DNA of 64,000 nt from an uncultured Bartonella sp. (GTDB lineage Bacteria > Pseudomonadota > Alphaproteobacteria > Rhizobiales > Rhizobiaceae): the NCBI GenBank assembly GCA_946478235.1, contig CAMLBF010000002.1, forward strand, positions 248,001-312,000, read 5' to 3'. Below are positions 1-9,066 of this stretch, piece by piece (position 1 is the stretch's first letter; every line of letters begins with the position of its first letter). Below the pieces are notes generated by a model. It ran no database searches. It saw nothing but the letters and a program-made list of their open reading frames with translations, and was not told the origin of the DNA. The translations under genes and the position numbers were made by a program.

Positions 1-308
1 GTGCATTAGAACTTATCGACTATATCACCGTGCGAAATCTATCCGAGGCATTAATTGAACTTAATGAAGCGGGTTTTATGACGTTTGGTCTTGATTCGGA
101 AGGACCGCTGCCGCTAGAACCAGCGTTAAATGGCAGCCATATTGCCTTGGTACTTGGTGCAGAAGGCAAAGGATTGCGTCAGAAAACACGCGAAACGGTT
201 TCCACACTGGCGCGTTTGGATATGGTTGGCGCGATAAAATCACTCAATGTATCCAATGCTGCTGCTATCTCTTTATATGCAGCAAGGAATCATTTGAGCA
301 AAATCTAG
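1..308 (+). CDS. rlmB: TrmH/SpoU-family RNA 2'-O-methyltransferase, C-terminal part (cut by window start)
   Basis: This is the 3' end of a SpoU-type methyltransferase, probably the enzyme that methylates the 2'-O of G2251 in 23S rRNA. The reading frame is open from base 3, before any start codon, so the gene begins outside the window. About 100 C-terminal residues are visible. They carry the two conserved SPOUT knot motifs that form the SAM site: LVLGAEGKGL (motif 2) and the SLNVSNAAAISLY segment (motif 3). The gene ends 10 bp before the convergent rhomboid gene. The family is secure; the choice of RlmB over another TrmH paralogue is likely but rests on the C-terminus alone. Confidence 0.85.
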   Translation, partial: ALELIDYITVRNLSEALIELNEAGFMTFGLDSEGPLPLEPALNGSHIALVLGAEGKGLRQKTRETVSTLARLDMVGAIKSLNVSNAAAISLYAARNHLSKI

Positions 309-318
309 ATAGATTTTG

Positions 319-1038
319 CTAAATCACCTTTTTTCTTCTGGTATCAAAAATACCAATCAGGAAGAAGCCTGCCACCATTCCACCGATATGGGCAACCCAT
401 GCAATTGCGCTCCCCTCGCCGCTTACCGATGGATATGCCAAACCGGTAATGATGTCGATAATTATCCATGTGATAAGAAAAATAACGACACTACGGGATT
501 TGAGTGATTGCGTTACAGAGAGAATTGGTCCAGCAAATTCTGAACGACTTTCATATCCTTGTTCGCTCACCTGCCTAAAACCATAACGAGCAGCTGCGCC
601 CATTAAACCAGATATAGCACCGGAAGCACCAACCATTGGGGAATAACTATCTGGATACATAACAAAATGTGCCAATGCCGCGACAATAGAACAAACACAC
701 CAAAAAACAACGAATCGTATAGCGCCAATGCGGTTAGCCAGTGGCGACCCAAAAATGACCAGCCACATCATATTGACGGCAATATGCATGATACCGCCAT
801 GCATAAAGGAGTATGTAATGGGGGTATAGCAAAATCGCCAAAACGCATTGCCGAAAAACTCGGGTATAAAAGCAAAATAGGTATAAAAAGCACCGAATAA
901 GCTTTGAGAAAAAAGATATTCAGGCACGACAAATGCCACCACACACACCGTTACAATGAGAATTATCACCGATGGTACATTGAATATCGGTATGTGAGTT
1001 TTGCGATTGTCTTGATAATCTACGCTATTGTGTGGCAA
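319..1038 (-). CDS. Rhomboid-family intramembrane serine protease
   Basis: This 239-residue integral membrane protein has the rhomboid core. The HGGIMHIAVNM segment (about 80-90) matches the conserved His/Asn region of TM2. GASGAISGLMG (about 137-147) holds the catalytic Ser139. AHIGG (about 216-220) holds the catalytic His217 of the Ser-His dyad. About six hydrophobic segments are visible. The family cleaves transmembrane helices of client proteins, but the client here is unknown. The gene is convergent with rlmB and lies 13 bp downstream of the ACR3-like transporter gene on the same strand, so the two are probably co-transcribed. Confidence 0.9.
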   Translation of the reverse strand: MPHNSVDYQDNRKTHIPIFNVPSVIILIVTVCVVAFVVPEYLFSQSLFGAFYTYFAFIPEFFGNAFWRFCYTPITYSFMHGGIMHIAVNMMWLVIFGSPLANRIGAIRFVVFWCVCSIVAALAHFVMYPDSYSPMVGASGAISGLMGAAARYGFRQVSEQGYESRSEFAGPILSVTQSLKSRSVVIFLITWIIIDIITGLAYPSVSGEGSAIAWVAHIGGMVAGFFLIGIFDTRRKKVI

Positions 1039-1051
1039 CCGTTCTCTCCTG

Positions 1052-2221
1052 TTATTCAGGTATTTTTACCAAATGCGGTATAAAATGCACATATAAAATC
1101 TCGAAAACGAGTTCGACACATGTCTGTGTCAAAATTATTACCGCAACAAGTTCCTTATGATTACCGACAACGGAAAGAAGAAGAGGCAAAAGCACCAGTG
1201 CGTTACGAGTTGAAACACTAAATATGGTTGCGATTGCCTGCGAACGTGGCAAGTGAAAAAGTTTCGCCGTGATGAGGCCGACAATTGGTGCAAGACAGGC
1301 ATAGGCCACGTATAGCCCGATAAAACCAACAAGATAATAAAAAGAAATTGTGCTTTTACCGAATGTCTGCGGCAAATCATGAATGTTTTTAATACCAATA
1401 ATGATCATATCAGGCTGATGTGTTTCTGGCGCATTAAGAGCATCTGCTATGTGAAAAGCCGCCCAACCGATATGAAACTCACTAAAAATTTCTGACAATG
1501 AATAAGCACTGATAATGAACAACACCAAGGCCGTTATCAGAACAACGGTATTTTTACAGAAATTAGCCGTTATCAATACAGCGCGATTATATATTGCCAG
1601 CCATTGCAGCAGCCACGCTAAAGCGAGAGGTAATAGCAATGTTATGCCGAAATTATGAATTATTGAGCCTAAATGGCTGATGCCTGTTGTTGCAATGTGT
1701 AGTTTACCAACAAACACATTGAGTAAGATAAACAGGACAATAAGTTGAATAAACAGCAATAGAGGCAAGCTTGCGGATAAACGCGCTGAATCACCTTGCG
1801 CATTGCGACAAAAGCTCACGACATAATCAATGCACGGGGCAAGAAGCAAAATAAACGCGATATAGCCCAGTTCTGAAACATTGTTATCTGCCGACAATAT
1901 TCCATTTTGTAGGGCAAGCTGTTGCATGAAATAGAATATTATAAAGATGGCCGAAACAACAATGGGAATGAATATAAAATTCCCGACAATAAGTGCAGCA
2001 ATAAAACGTCGACTTTTTAAGCCCCTTGTGATTTCAGCAGCAGGTACTTGCAAGAAAGTAACGAAGAGCAAAATTGGTAAAACAAATTCAACTGCCGATA
2101 CTCCTAGATAATTCGTCGATGAAAAATAAGCACATAATCCCCCAAGAAGGATCGCACAGACATAAAATGAAATCTGATATTGGTCGAAAAAGTCTGCCCA
2201 ATGGCCTATCTTAATTTTCAC
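1052..2221 (-). CDS. ACR3/bile-acid:sodium-symporter-like membrane transporter
   Basis: This 389-residue protein has about ten hydrophobic segments. It shows two family hallmarks: LLAPCIDYVV, with a Cys near residue 130 inside a membrane segment, and a STRNALVLLP stretch near residues 335-345. Both fit the arsenic-resistance (ACR3-like) branch of the bile acid/arsenite transporter superfamily. No arsR, arsC or arsH gene is nearby, and the downstream neighbour is a rhomboid protease, so arsenite efflux is not supported by context and the substrate is open. The ATG at 2221 gives the usual family length. Confidence 0.75.
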   Translation of the reverse strand: MKIKIGHWADFFDQYQISFYVCAILLGGLCAYFSSTNYLGVSAVEFVLPILLFVTFLQVPAAEITRGLKSRRFIAALIVGNFIFIPIVVSAIFIIFYFMQQLALQNGILSADNNVSELGYIAFILLLAPCIDYVVSFCRNAQGDSARLSASLPLLLFIQLIVLFILLNVFVGKLHIATTGISHLGSIIHNFGITLLLPLALAWLLQWLAIYNRAVLITANFCKNTVVLITALVLFIISAYSLSEIFSEFHIGWAAFHIADALNAPETHQPDMIIIGIKNIHDLPQTFGKSTISFYYLVGFIGLYVAYACLAPIVGLITAKLFHLPRSQAIATIFSVSTRNALVLLPLLLSVVGNHKELVAVIILTQTCVELVFEILYVHFIPHLVKIPE

Positions 2222-2431
2222 TCTTTCGCCCTCTATTCGTTGCTTTTATCAATAGCTACCACTTGCAAGCGGTATATATTTCGCTAAACGAAAAGGGTTA
2301 ATCAAACATAATAGAGCATTGTGGCAAACAGATTTTCGCTCATATTGTGGCTGCTACACGGACAATCAAACAGAGTTACAAAAATCTTTATTAGGCGCCT
2401 TCATGACAAATTTTATAGGCTGAAAGCGAGA

Positions 2432-2935
2432 TTAATATTTCGGCATGGTTTTCATCTGATCAAGCACTTGTTGGAAAGCCTTTTTATCAAGAAAACCATC
2501 GACATAATTGCCTCTACCTACGAGCCTGAAGATAAAACCGCTTATGGCATATTGGCGAAATTCGTTTTCTGGAATGAACAATCTGCCCTTCTCAGACATA
2601 GTGCAACCAAATGTACATATGACATTGACCTTGTCCCGCGCGACATAACGATAATTGCGTTTTTGCGACCATGCCAAACTCAAATCAAGATCATTAGAGT
2701 TTGTTGATGTGGCAATTGTATCGATGACATAGCCCTGATTGCTTATCCATTTCGCCTGCATTTCCAATTGGATAAGTGGGTTATTAGTAAAATAGAAGCT
2801 TTTGGAACTGATTTCCGTAACCCGCGTATAATAGTCGTGTGTGACTGTGGGCTGACTTGTCCATTGGCACCCCGACAACAAGCTAGCCGAAATAATGACA
2901 CCAATTAAAACTGAAAAACGGCAAAAGACCAGCAT
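2432..2935 (-). CDS. Predicted lipoprotein of unknown function
   Basis: The 167-residue product starts with a short positively charged segment and a hydrophobic stretch ending in the lipobox LLSGC, which puts the lipidated Cys at about residue 23. This predicts signal peptidase II processing and membrane anchoring. The mature part has two further Cys residues (VICTFGC), a mixed beta-type composition and no domain I recognise. It stands alone between spacers, about 210 bp upstream of the ACR3-like gene on the same strand. I cannot assign a function. Confidence 0.65.
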   Translation of the reverse strand: MLVFCRFSVLIGVIISASLLSGCQWTSQPTVTHDYYTRVTEISSKSFYFTNNPLIQLEMQAKWISNQGYVIDTIATSTNSNDLDLSLAWSQKRNYRYVARDKVNVICTFGCTMSEKGRLFIPENEFRQYAISGFIFRLVGRGNYVDGFLDKKAFQQVLDQMKTMPKY

Positions 2936-3272
2936 ATTAAGCCCTTAAAAGTCTGAATATTTTGGTATTCTAACCGTATATGCTTACGCCAAGCTGGAGA
3001 AAACTAACAAGAAATATTGGTTTATCAATATTACCAAATCATTTCATATTATTGCTTAATATTATGAAATAGATCGAGAAGAAAAGACGGTAGAAATATT
3101 TTGCATATGATGAGGATAAGCTAAAAATTCTGTGCGGCAGTCATGATAAACATCACCTTACCCAAAAATTTATATCATTTTAGATATTTTCTTTATGCAT
3201 CGGGCTTAATGCTTCAATACACACCACATCAAACGGTGATTTAAGCCAGTTAGCTAAAAGCACGGCTTGCAA
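2936..3272. other. Intergenic spacer, 337 bp, no gene seen
   Basis: This AT-rich spacer lies between the orphan lipoprotein gene and the DUF2155 gene. I see no convincing reading frame, tRNA or strong terminator. It probably holds the lipoprotein promoter. Confidence 0.5.
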
Positions 3273-3860
3273 TTATTGCGGAGCTGGTACTTTGGAACGT
3301 TGCTTACAATCTTTTAGCCAAACGTCATAAATGGGATGCTCGACAGCGTTCAAGCCTGGACTATCGGCAAACATCCAGCCGGTAAATATACGTTGTATCT
3401 TTTTATCCAACGTAATCTCGTTCACTTCAACAAAACCATCGGTTCGCGTCGCTTCGTCAGCCTTATTGGTGTAGCAAACCCTTGGTGTTACCTGCAAAGC
3501 ACCAAACTGATAGGTTTCACCGATATACACATCAAAAGAGGTTATTCTTCCGGTAATTTTATCGAGCCCCGAAAACACGGCAACTGGATTGCTGACACGA
3601 CTTTTTTCTGGATTACGAGGAGCCGTTGTCTGCTGCGAAGGTGCTGCCTGTTGTTGCGGCACTGCTTGTTCTTGCGGTGCAGCCTGTTGTTGTGGGACCG
3701 TCTGTTCTTGTGGTGGCGTTTGTTGTGTAGGTGCTGTTTGAATATCCGGAGCCTCAGGAACTTCAAATTCCTGCGCAAACGATGTGCTATTAATTCCCCA
3801 TACCCCCACGATAACACATGAAGCAAAAAGGCAAGTTTTCAAAGATGGGGTCAATGACAT
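3273..3860 (-). CDS. DUF2155-domain periplasmic protein with Pro/Gln-rich linker
   Basis: I place the start at the ATG at 3860 (195 residues), because AGGG lies 5 nt upstream. A TTG 48 bp further out is possible but weaker. Residues 1-30 form a signal peptide ending in an SFA-type site. A low-complexity linker follows, made of repeated PQQQAAP and PQEQ units. The last 100 or so residues are the DUF2155 domain, with the conserved KITGRITSFDVYIGE and RIFTGWMFADSPGL segments and a C-terminal Cys pair. The family is alphaproteobacterial and usually sits next to the NDUFA12 gene, as here. Its function is unknown. Confidence 0.85.
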   Translation of the reverse strand: MSLTPSLKTCLFASCVIVGVWGINSTSFAQEFEVPEAPDIQTAPTQQTPPQEQTVPQQQAAPQEQAVPQQQAAPSQQTTAPRNPEKSRVSNPVAVFSGLDKITGRITSFDVYIGETYQFGALQVTPRVCYTNKADEATRTDGFVEVNEITLDKKIQRIFTGWMFADSPGLNAVEHPIYDVWLKDCKQRSKVPAPQ

Positions 3861-3950
3861 CGCAACCCTGTTACAATAGCAAATTTCGATAAAACGTTTC
3901 GGCACCAAGTTCTAATTAAGAAATTGGTACCGTAACTTTAATTTCAATGT

Positions 3951-4349
3951 TTATTTTCCAGGTGTCCAAGCGTCATAATCGCCGGTCACACGTGGACGCT
4001 CACCAAAATGGGAAATGGAGCCTTTTGGTGTATAGGCTTCATTTGTGCCTGTCATATTTGGAATATGGGGTTTTTCCCATTCACGTGGCTTGTAATCTTC
4101 TTGAGAAGGAGGAACATCTGTACGATGATGGATCCAACCATGCCAGCCTGCTGGTATAGTGGACGCTTCCGAGTAATTTTTGTAAATAACCCAGCGACGC
4201 GGATAGCCATCTTTATGGCGACTACCTTCGTAATAGATATTACCAAACTCGTCTTCACCAACACGCTTTCCATGCAGCCAAGTAAAAAATCTTGTATTGA
4301 TTGTATTACCGTTCCACCAAGTAAAAACTTGCTTCAAAAAACCAGCCAT
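3951..4349 (-). CDS. NDUFA12-family NADH:ubiquinone oxidoreductase accessory subunit
   Basis: The 132-residue product matches the bacterial homologue of mitochondrial complex I subunit NDUFA12 (B17.2). It has the GKRVGEDEFGNIYYE segment (about 27-41), the RRWVIYK segment (about 51-57) and the PAGWHGWIHH segment that typifies the family. These proteins are soluble supernumerary subunits or assembly factors of alphaproteobacterial complex I. The gene lies 90 bp upstream of the DUF2155 gene on the same strand, a common pairing in this order. The nuo genes themselves are not in the window. Confidence 0.92.
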   Translation of the reverse strand: MAGFLKQVFTWWNGNTINTRFFTWLHGKRVGEDEFGNIYYEGSRHKDGYPRRWVIYKNYSEASTIPAGWHGWIHHRTDVPPSQEDYKPREWEKPHIPNMTGTNEAYTPKGSISHFGERPRVTGDYDAWTPGK

Positions 4350-4449
4350 GTCGATCAGAGCTCCTTTAGTTAGCCCATAAGTATCAAGCGATAAACTCTC
4401 TTTGTTATGACGCTCTCATGCCTTAAAGGCAAGTCTTTAATTCTTTACG

Positions 4450-4938
4450 CTAAAACAATGTCTTTTCAAACAGGATATCAGCCGGCTGCGAAGCATCCAC
4501 AGACTTGGTCAATTTCTGATACCCTTGCTCGGTAAAGAAGCTTATTGCTTTTTCATTTTGGTGCTGGACTGTGACCCTGATTTTTCTTGCAGCAGGAAAG
4601 GCCTCTTCCAACTCGATTAACAAGCGTTCACCAATACCCTGTCTTTGACTTTCAGGTCTGACCACCAATTGAAACAAAACGGCCAATTCCGAATCGCCCT
4701 TCACTGCCCCCTGCACTGCATATGCAACTCCGTGCAACGTTTCGCCATCGTCCGCAACAATATATTCGGACGATGGTTTATTAAGATATTTTTTGAGAAG
4801 TTCGGGGGCGCAATCCCGAAGGATCAACTGATCAACATTGTCACGCCCAATAATATCATCAAATGTTGCATGCCATGTTTCAACCAGAAGGTCATGAATG
4901 GCATCAATATCATCTTTGGATGCTGTACGTATCCACAT
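4450..4938 (-). CDS. GNAT-family N-acetyltransferase
   Basis: The 162-residue product shows the GNAT fold. LFQLVVRPESQRQGIGERLL carries the Q/RxxGxG/A acetyl-CoA loop, and the C-terminal NEKAISFFTEQGYQKL segment is motif B. I start it at the ATG at 4938, five bases after the gatB stop. An upstream in-frame ATG at 5037 would lie inside gatB and encodes a tail unlike the family. The tight spacing suggests co-transcription with gatB. The acceptor substrate is unknown. Confidence 0.85.
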   Translation of the reverse strand: MWIRTASKDDIDAIHDLLVETWHATFDDIIGRDNVDQLILRDCAPELLKKYLNKPSSEYIVADDGETLHGVAYAVQGAVKGDSELAVLFQLVVRPESQRQGIGERLLIELEEAFPAARKIRVTVQHQNEKAISFFTEQGYQKLTKSVDASQPADILFEKTLF

Positions 4939-4943
4939 AGTCT

Positions 4944-6443
4944 CTATTCTATCCCAAGTTTTGCCTTTACCAGCTCGTTCACCACCTGAGGATTTGCTTT
5001 CCCGCCAGTTTTTTTCATCACCTGACCAACAAACCAACCAGCCAATGTTGGCTTTTCTTTAGCTTGCGCAACTTTATCTGGATTAGAATTAACGACCTCA
5101 TCCACAGCTTTCTCGATTGCGCCGGTATCTGTTACCTGCTTCATACCGCGCTCTTCAACGATTTTTGCTGGGTCTCCACCCTCATTCCAAACGATTTCAA
5201 ATAGATCCTTAGCTATTTTCCCTGAAATCGTACCTTCTTTAATAAGTTCAACAATCTTGCCCAATTGTTCAGCAGAGATTGGTGAATCTGCTATATCAAG
5301 ACCTGCTTTGTTCAAAGCGCCAAGTAGATCATTGATAACCCAGTTTGCAGCCAATTTTCCATCACGCCCCTTGGCGACAATTTCAAAATAGTCGGCAATA
5401 GCTTTTTCCATAACAAGAATAGAGGCGTCATAAACGCTAAGTCCCATTTCGTTTACAAAACGGGTTTTGATCTCATCAGGTAGCTCTGGTAATTCCGCTG
5501 CAAGCTTATCAACAAATGCTTGGTCAAATTCCAGAGGAAGCAAATCAGGATCTGGGAAATAGCGATAATCGTGCGCTTCTTCCTTCGATCTCATCGGACG
5601 GGTTTCCCCTTTGACCGAATCAAACAAACGGGTTTCCTGATCGATCGTGCCACCATCTTCAAGAATGGCTATCTGACGGCGTGCTTCATAATCTATTGCC
5701 TGTCCAATAAAGCGGATAGAATTGACATTCTTAATCTCGCAACGCGTTCCGAAATCTTCACCTGGGCGGCGGACCGATACGTTAACGTCAGCACGCATCG
5801 CACCTTCGTCCATATTGCCATCACACGTACCCAAATACCGTACAATGGTACGCAATTTCGATACATAAGCCTTGGCTTCATCAGCAGAACGCATATCCGG
5901 CTTAGATACGATTTCCATCAACGCAACGCCTGAGCGGTTAAGATCAACAAAAGACATGGTTGGGTGTTGGTCATGGATAGACTTACCAGCATCCTGCTCA
6001 AGATGAAGACGCTCAATACCGATTTCTACATCTTCAAATTGCCCTTTATTATCGGGCCCTACAGAAATAGTTATCTTACCCTCACCAACAATTGGCTGTG
6101 TAAATTGCGAAATCTGATACCCTTGCGGCAAATCTGGATAAAAATAGTTTTTCCGGTCAAACACAGATTTAAGATTTATCTTCGCTTTTAATCCCAAACC
6201 AGTTCTTACAGCCTGGCGCACACATTCCAAGTTAATTACAGGAAGCATTCCTGGCATTGCTGCATCAACCAGTGAAACATGGTCATTGGGTTCAGCACCA
6301 AACTTGGTTGATGCTCCAGAAAAGAGCTTAGAATTTGATGTTACCTGAGCATGTACTTCGAGACCGATGATTACTTCCCAATCACCAGTTGCTCCAGAAA
6401 TAAACCTTTTAGGGTCAGCGATACGGGCATCAACGATCGTCAT
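4944..6443 (-). CDS. gatB: Aspartyl/glutamyl-tRNA(Asn/Gln) amidotransferase subunit B
   Basis: GatB activates the acyl group of misacylated Glu-tRNA(Gln) or Asp-tRNA(Asn) so that ammonia from GatA can amidate it. The 499-residue product has the [13 protein letters not shown] start, the conserved [12 protein letters not shown] signature and [17 protein letters not shown], and ends in the tRNA-binding YqeY-like helical tail. The ATG at 6443 is chosen because GGGA lies 6 nt upstream; two ATGs at 6455-6458 have no ribosome site. gatA and gatC are not adjacent, which is common. A GNAT gene follows directly. Confidence 0.96.
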   Translation of the reverse strand: MTIVDARIADPKRFISGATGDWEVIIGLEVHAQVTSNSKLFSGASTKFGAEPNDHVSLVDAAMPGMLPVINLECVRQAVRTGLGLKAKINLKSVFDRKNYFYPDLPQGYQISQFTQPIVGEGKITISVGPDNKGQFEDVEIGIERLHLEQDAGKSIHDQHPTMSFVDLNRSGVALMEIVSKPDMRSADEAKAYVSKLRTIVRYLGTCDGNMDEGAMRADVNVSVRRPGEDFGTRCEIKNVNSIRFIGQAIDYEARRQIAILEDGGTIDQETRLFDSVKGETRPMRSKEEAHDYRYFPDPDLLPLEFDQAFVDKLAAELPELPDEIKTRFVNEMGLSVYDASILVMEKAIADYFEIVAKGRDGKLAANWVINDLLGALNKAGLDIADSPISAEQLGKIVELIKEGTISGKIAKDLFEIVWNEGGDPAKIVEERGMKQVTDTGAIEKAVDEVVNSNPDKVAQAKEKPTLAGWFVGQVMKKTGGKANPQVVNELVKAKLGIE

Positions 6444-6535
6444 TACCAATCCCATCATCTTAATTTAAAAATATTTATTCGTATATTGGCTAGTCCAAAC
6501 CGACAATAAGTGCAAGTGCAGAGTGCATATACTAT

Positions 6536-6562
6536 ACAAAAAGGCCCGGACTGTACCGGGCC
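6536..6562 (-). terminator. Rho-independent terminator of tig
   Basis: On the minus strand GGCCCGG and CCGGGCC form a perfect 7-bp stem (6543-6562) around a short loop, followed by a run of five T. It lies about 70 bp after the tig stop and before gatB, so it separates the two transcripts. Confidence 0.9.
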
Positions 6563-6630
6563 AATATTGTTGTAACTAAAAGATCAGTTATTTTTTCCTG
6601 TCTTTCAGTCAGAGTCATGTAGCAAGAAGA

Positions 6631-8064
6631 TTATTTTTCTTCAGACTTTTTTGCCTCTGATTTTTTCGCATCTGATTTTTTTGTTTCAGACTTTTTCTTA
6701 GAAGATGTCTTTTTAGGACTCATTTCGTCCTCATCTTCTTTCATCAATTCTTCTGCAGTAACCTTCTTATCGGTGACCTTCACCTTACCAAGAAGATTAT
6801 CTACGACCTTTTCTTCAAAAATCGGTGCACGCAAATTCGCTACCGCATCTGGTGTACGACGGAAAAATTCAATAATTTCCTTTTCTTGACCAGGATATTG
6901 ACGAACTTGGTCATATACAGCGCGCTGTAATTCGTCTTCAGAAACCTCGATACCAGCTTTTTCACCGATTTCAGAGAGAACCAATCCCAAACGAACACGG
7001 CGTTCTGCCAATTTACGATATTCGTCACGAGCTTCTTCTTCTGTCGTTTCTTCATCTTCAAAAGTACGGCCAGCTTGTTGAAGCTCACTGTTGATTTGTG
7101 CCCAAATATTATTGAATTCAATATCAACAAGACGTTCAGGTGTTTCAAAGTCATATTCACCATCAAGTGCATCAAGAATTTGACGCTTAACTTTTTGGCG
7201 TGTCATTGAACCATATTGGCTTTCAAGCTGTTGGCGTACAATCTCACGCAAACGTTCAACAGATTCAAGACCAAGCTTCTTTGCAGCTTCGTCGTCAATC
7301 TTCAGCTCATCAGGCTTGGAAACTTCCTTAACAGTGATATCAAAAGTAGCATCTTTACCAGCAAGATGCTTTGCACCGTAGTTTTCTGGGAATTTCACTG
7401 TGATTGTTGTTTTATCACCAGCTTTAACGCCAATTAACTGTTCTTCAAAACCTGGGATAAACTGTTTTGAACCAAGAACCAAATGCGCATCATTATCTGC
7501 GCCACCTTCAAATGGCTCACCGTCCAATTTGCCGAGATAGTCGATTGTTACACGATCGCCATCTTCAGCTTTACCCTTCTTTTCAGAATAGGTACGTGTT
7601 GAAGCAAGAACGCGCTCTACCTGTTTATCAACATCTGATTCTGGAATATCGACAACTTCTCTTGTCACTTCTATTCCAGAAACATCTTTCAGCTCAAACT
7701 TTGGTAAAACTTCATACTTAATTGTGAAAACAAAATCGGCAGCGCCGTTTAAAACCTTTTCGGCTTCTTTTTCGTCTTCACTCATATCAATTTGTGGTTG
7801 TGTAGCTGAACGCTCATTACGTTCTGCTAGAATAGAACGTGGTGTTTCGTTCAGAATTTCGTTGATCACTTCAGCCATGAAGGATCTGCCATACATCTTG
7901 CGAAGATGGTTGGCAGGCACTTTACCAGGACGAAAGCCGTTTAACTTGACCTTATCCTTAGCGTCAGCAAGACGCTCATTTAATTTAGCTTCCAGATCTT
8001 TGGCCGGAACCACAATCTTGATCTCGCGCTTCAATCCATTATTAAGCGTCTCGGTAACCTGCAT
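6631..8064 (-). CDS. tig: Trigger factor, ribosome-associated chaperone and prolyl isomerase
   Basis: Trigger factor binds nascent chains at the ribosome exit tunnel. The 477-residue product shows the N-terminal ribosome-binding domain with the GFRPGKVP signature (about 43-50). An FKBP-type isomerase domain follows (about 160-245, with [20 protein letters not shown] inside it), then the long helical chaperone domain. The last 30 or so residues are a repetitive Lys/Ser/Glu tail built on AKKSE units, which exceeds the usual end of the family. The gene is monocistronic: the upstream gene is tRNA-Leu and a terminator follows. Confidence 0.97.
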   Translation of the reverse strand: MQVTETLNNGLKREIKIVVPAKDLEAKLNERLADAKDKVKLNGFRPGKVPANHLRKMYGRSFMAEVINEILNETPRSILAERNERSATQPQIDMSEDEKEAEKVLNGAADFVFTIKYEVLPKFELKDVSGIEVTREVVDIPESDVDKQVERVLASTRTYSEKKGKAEDGDRVTIDYLGKLDGEPFEGGADNDAHLVLGSKQFIPGFEEQLIGVKAGDKTTITVKFPENYGAKHLAGKDATFDITVKEVSKPDELKIDDEAAKKLGLESVERLREIVRQQLESQYGSMTRQKVKRQILDALDGEYDFETPERLVDIEFNNIWAQINSELQQAGRTFEDEETTEEEARDEYRKLAERRVRLGLVLSEIGEKAGIEVSEDELQRAVYDQVRQYPGQEKEIIEFFRRTPDAVANLRAPIFEEKVVDNLLGKVKVTDKKVTAEELMKEDEDEMSPKKTSSKKKSETKKSDAKKSEAKKSEEK

Positions 8065-8214
8065 CGAACAACCTTCATTTTTCTAAGGATAACAACATCT
8101 AGTCTTATCCAACAACCATTCTGCTCTAACACGCGGTGTCAGAATACACTTGAGGCGGACTTCCGTGTAATCGGAACCCCGCAAAAACAATATTTGCATT
8201 TAATGTTATTGCGG

Positions 8215-8297
8215 TGGTGCGGATGGAGGGACTCGAACCCCCACGGTTTCCCGCCAGAACCTAAATCTGGTGCGTCTACCAATTTCGCCACATCCGC
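8215..8297 (-). tRNA. tRNA-Leu, anticodon UAG
   Basis: Read on the minus strand the gene starts GCGGATGTGGCGAAATTGG and pairs its first seven bases with the 3' acceptor arm. It has the D-arm GGTAGACGC, an anticodon arm CCAGA-TTTAGGT-TCTGG with anticodon TAG (reads CUN codons), a short variable arm and the T-arm GGTTCGAGTCC. The terminal CCA is encoded (8215-8217). This is the class II leucine tRNA that commonly lies next to tig in this order. Confidence 0.97.
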
Positions 8298-9066
8298 TAA
8301 AGTCTATTAACAGACCGCAATAAACCTTACGCAAGCCGGGTCTCTATATCATTCAATTTAAATCAATCAAAGCAAAAAAGCCAAAACAAACATTTTTTCA
8401 TGCTTATTGACATTTTTGTGAATAAAAACAGGCGTTTTCATTGTTAACAATCTGCCAAATCGAGCTATTCAGCACGCCTAATTTCTCAATTGGCCTAAAG
8501 AAACATGGCGTGTTGTCTATTTTTTTGGCCCTTAACTGCCACAAATGTGAATTTTCCGTGAGATTTCTATTCTCGATTATGCGGAAATGCGCTTCAGATT
8601 CGTTGGAAGTGCTAAAAGCTATAAGAGGTGGCATATTTGCAGCTGGTTGACTAATAGCTGACACATTTGGGCGCGGTATTAATTGTACCAAAAATTATCT
8701 TTGTTCTTTGCTATGATTATTACTCATGCTTAAAATCAGATAGTCTGCTTAAGGATAGTCAGTCTTGATAGAGTGTATAGACTAGCTATTCATCAGGACT
8801 GAGGTCAATTTTCTTTTTTAAAATAAGCCGTGGCAACTGCCATTTGATCTTATTGCAGCATTGCAGCTGATATTGCTGATATTGCTGATATTGCTGATAT
8901 TGCTGATATTATTGCAGCGCTGTCATCTGACTGGCAAATTTTTTAGCAAAATTCACAGGCTTTTAAAGATGTTGGGGGCGGAGATTATCTTGATCATTGT
9001 GCCCGTAGCATTTGTGCCATAAACTTAGCCTAACCTGTTAAAATTCTGATTTTGCAAAGAAATGCT
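8298..9066. other. Long intergenic spacer, 769 bp, with a tandem repeat
   Basis: The spacer separates tRNA-Leu (minus) from trmFO (plus). Short reading frames on both strands at 8404-8691 overlap each other and resemble nothing I know. The only clear structure is the five-copy 9-bp repeat at 8866-8910. Promoters for the divergent transcripts should lie here. Confidence 0.5.
8866..8910. repeat. Five perfect tandem copies of GCTGATATT
   Basis: The 9-bp unit GCTGATATT is repeated five times without a mismatch and is flanked on both sides by an ATTGCAGC sequence. It lies about 155 bp upstream of the trmFO start, outside any supported gene. Perfect copies suggest recent expansion by slippage. Confidence 0.95.

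Noticed and set aside
2321..2707. 128-codon plus-strand frame
   Set aside because: Antisense to the lipoprotein gene, which has a lipobox and coherent sequence; this frame looks random.
8404..8691. 95-codon minus-strand frame and an overlapping 69-codon plus-strand frame in the tRNA-trmFO spacer
   Set aside because: They overlap on opposite strands, lack good ribosome sites and resemble no family.
8866..8910. CRISPR-like array
   Set aside because: The 9-bp units are directly adjacent with no spacers, and no cas genes are present.
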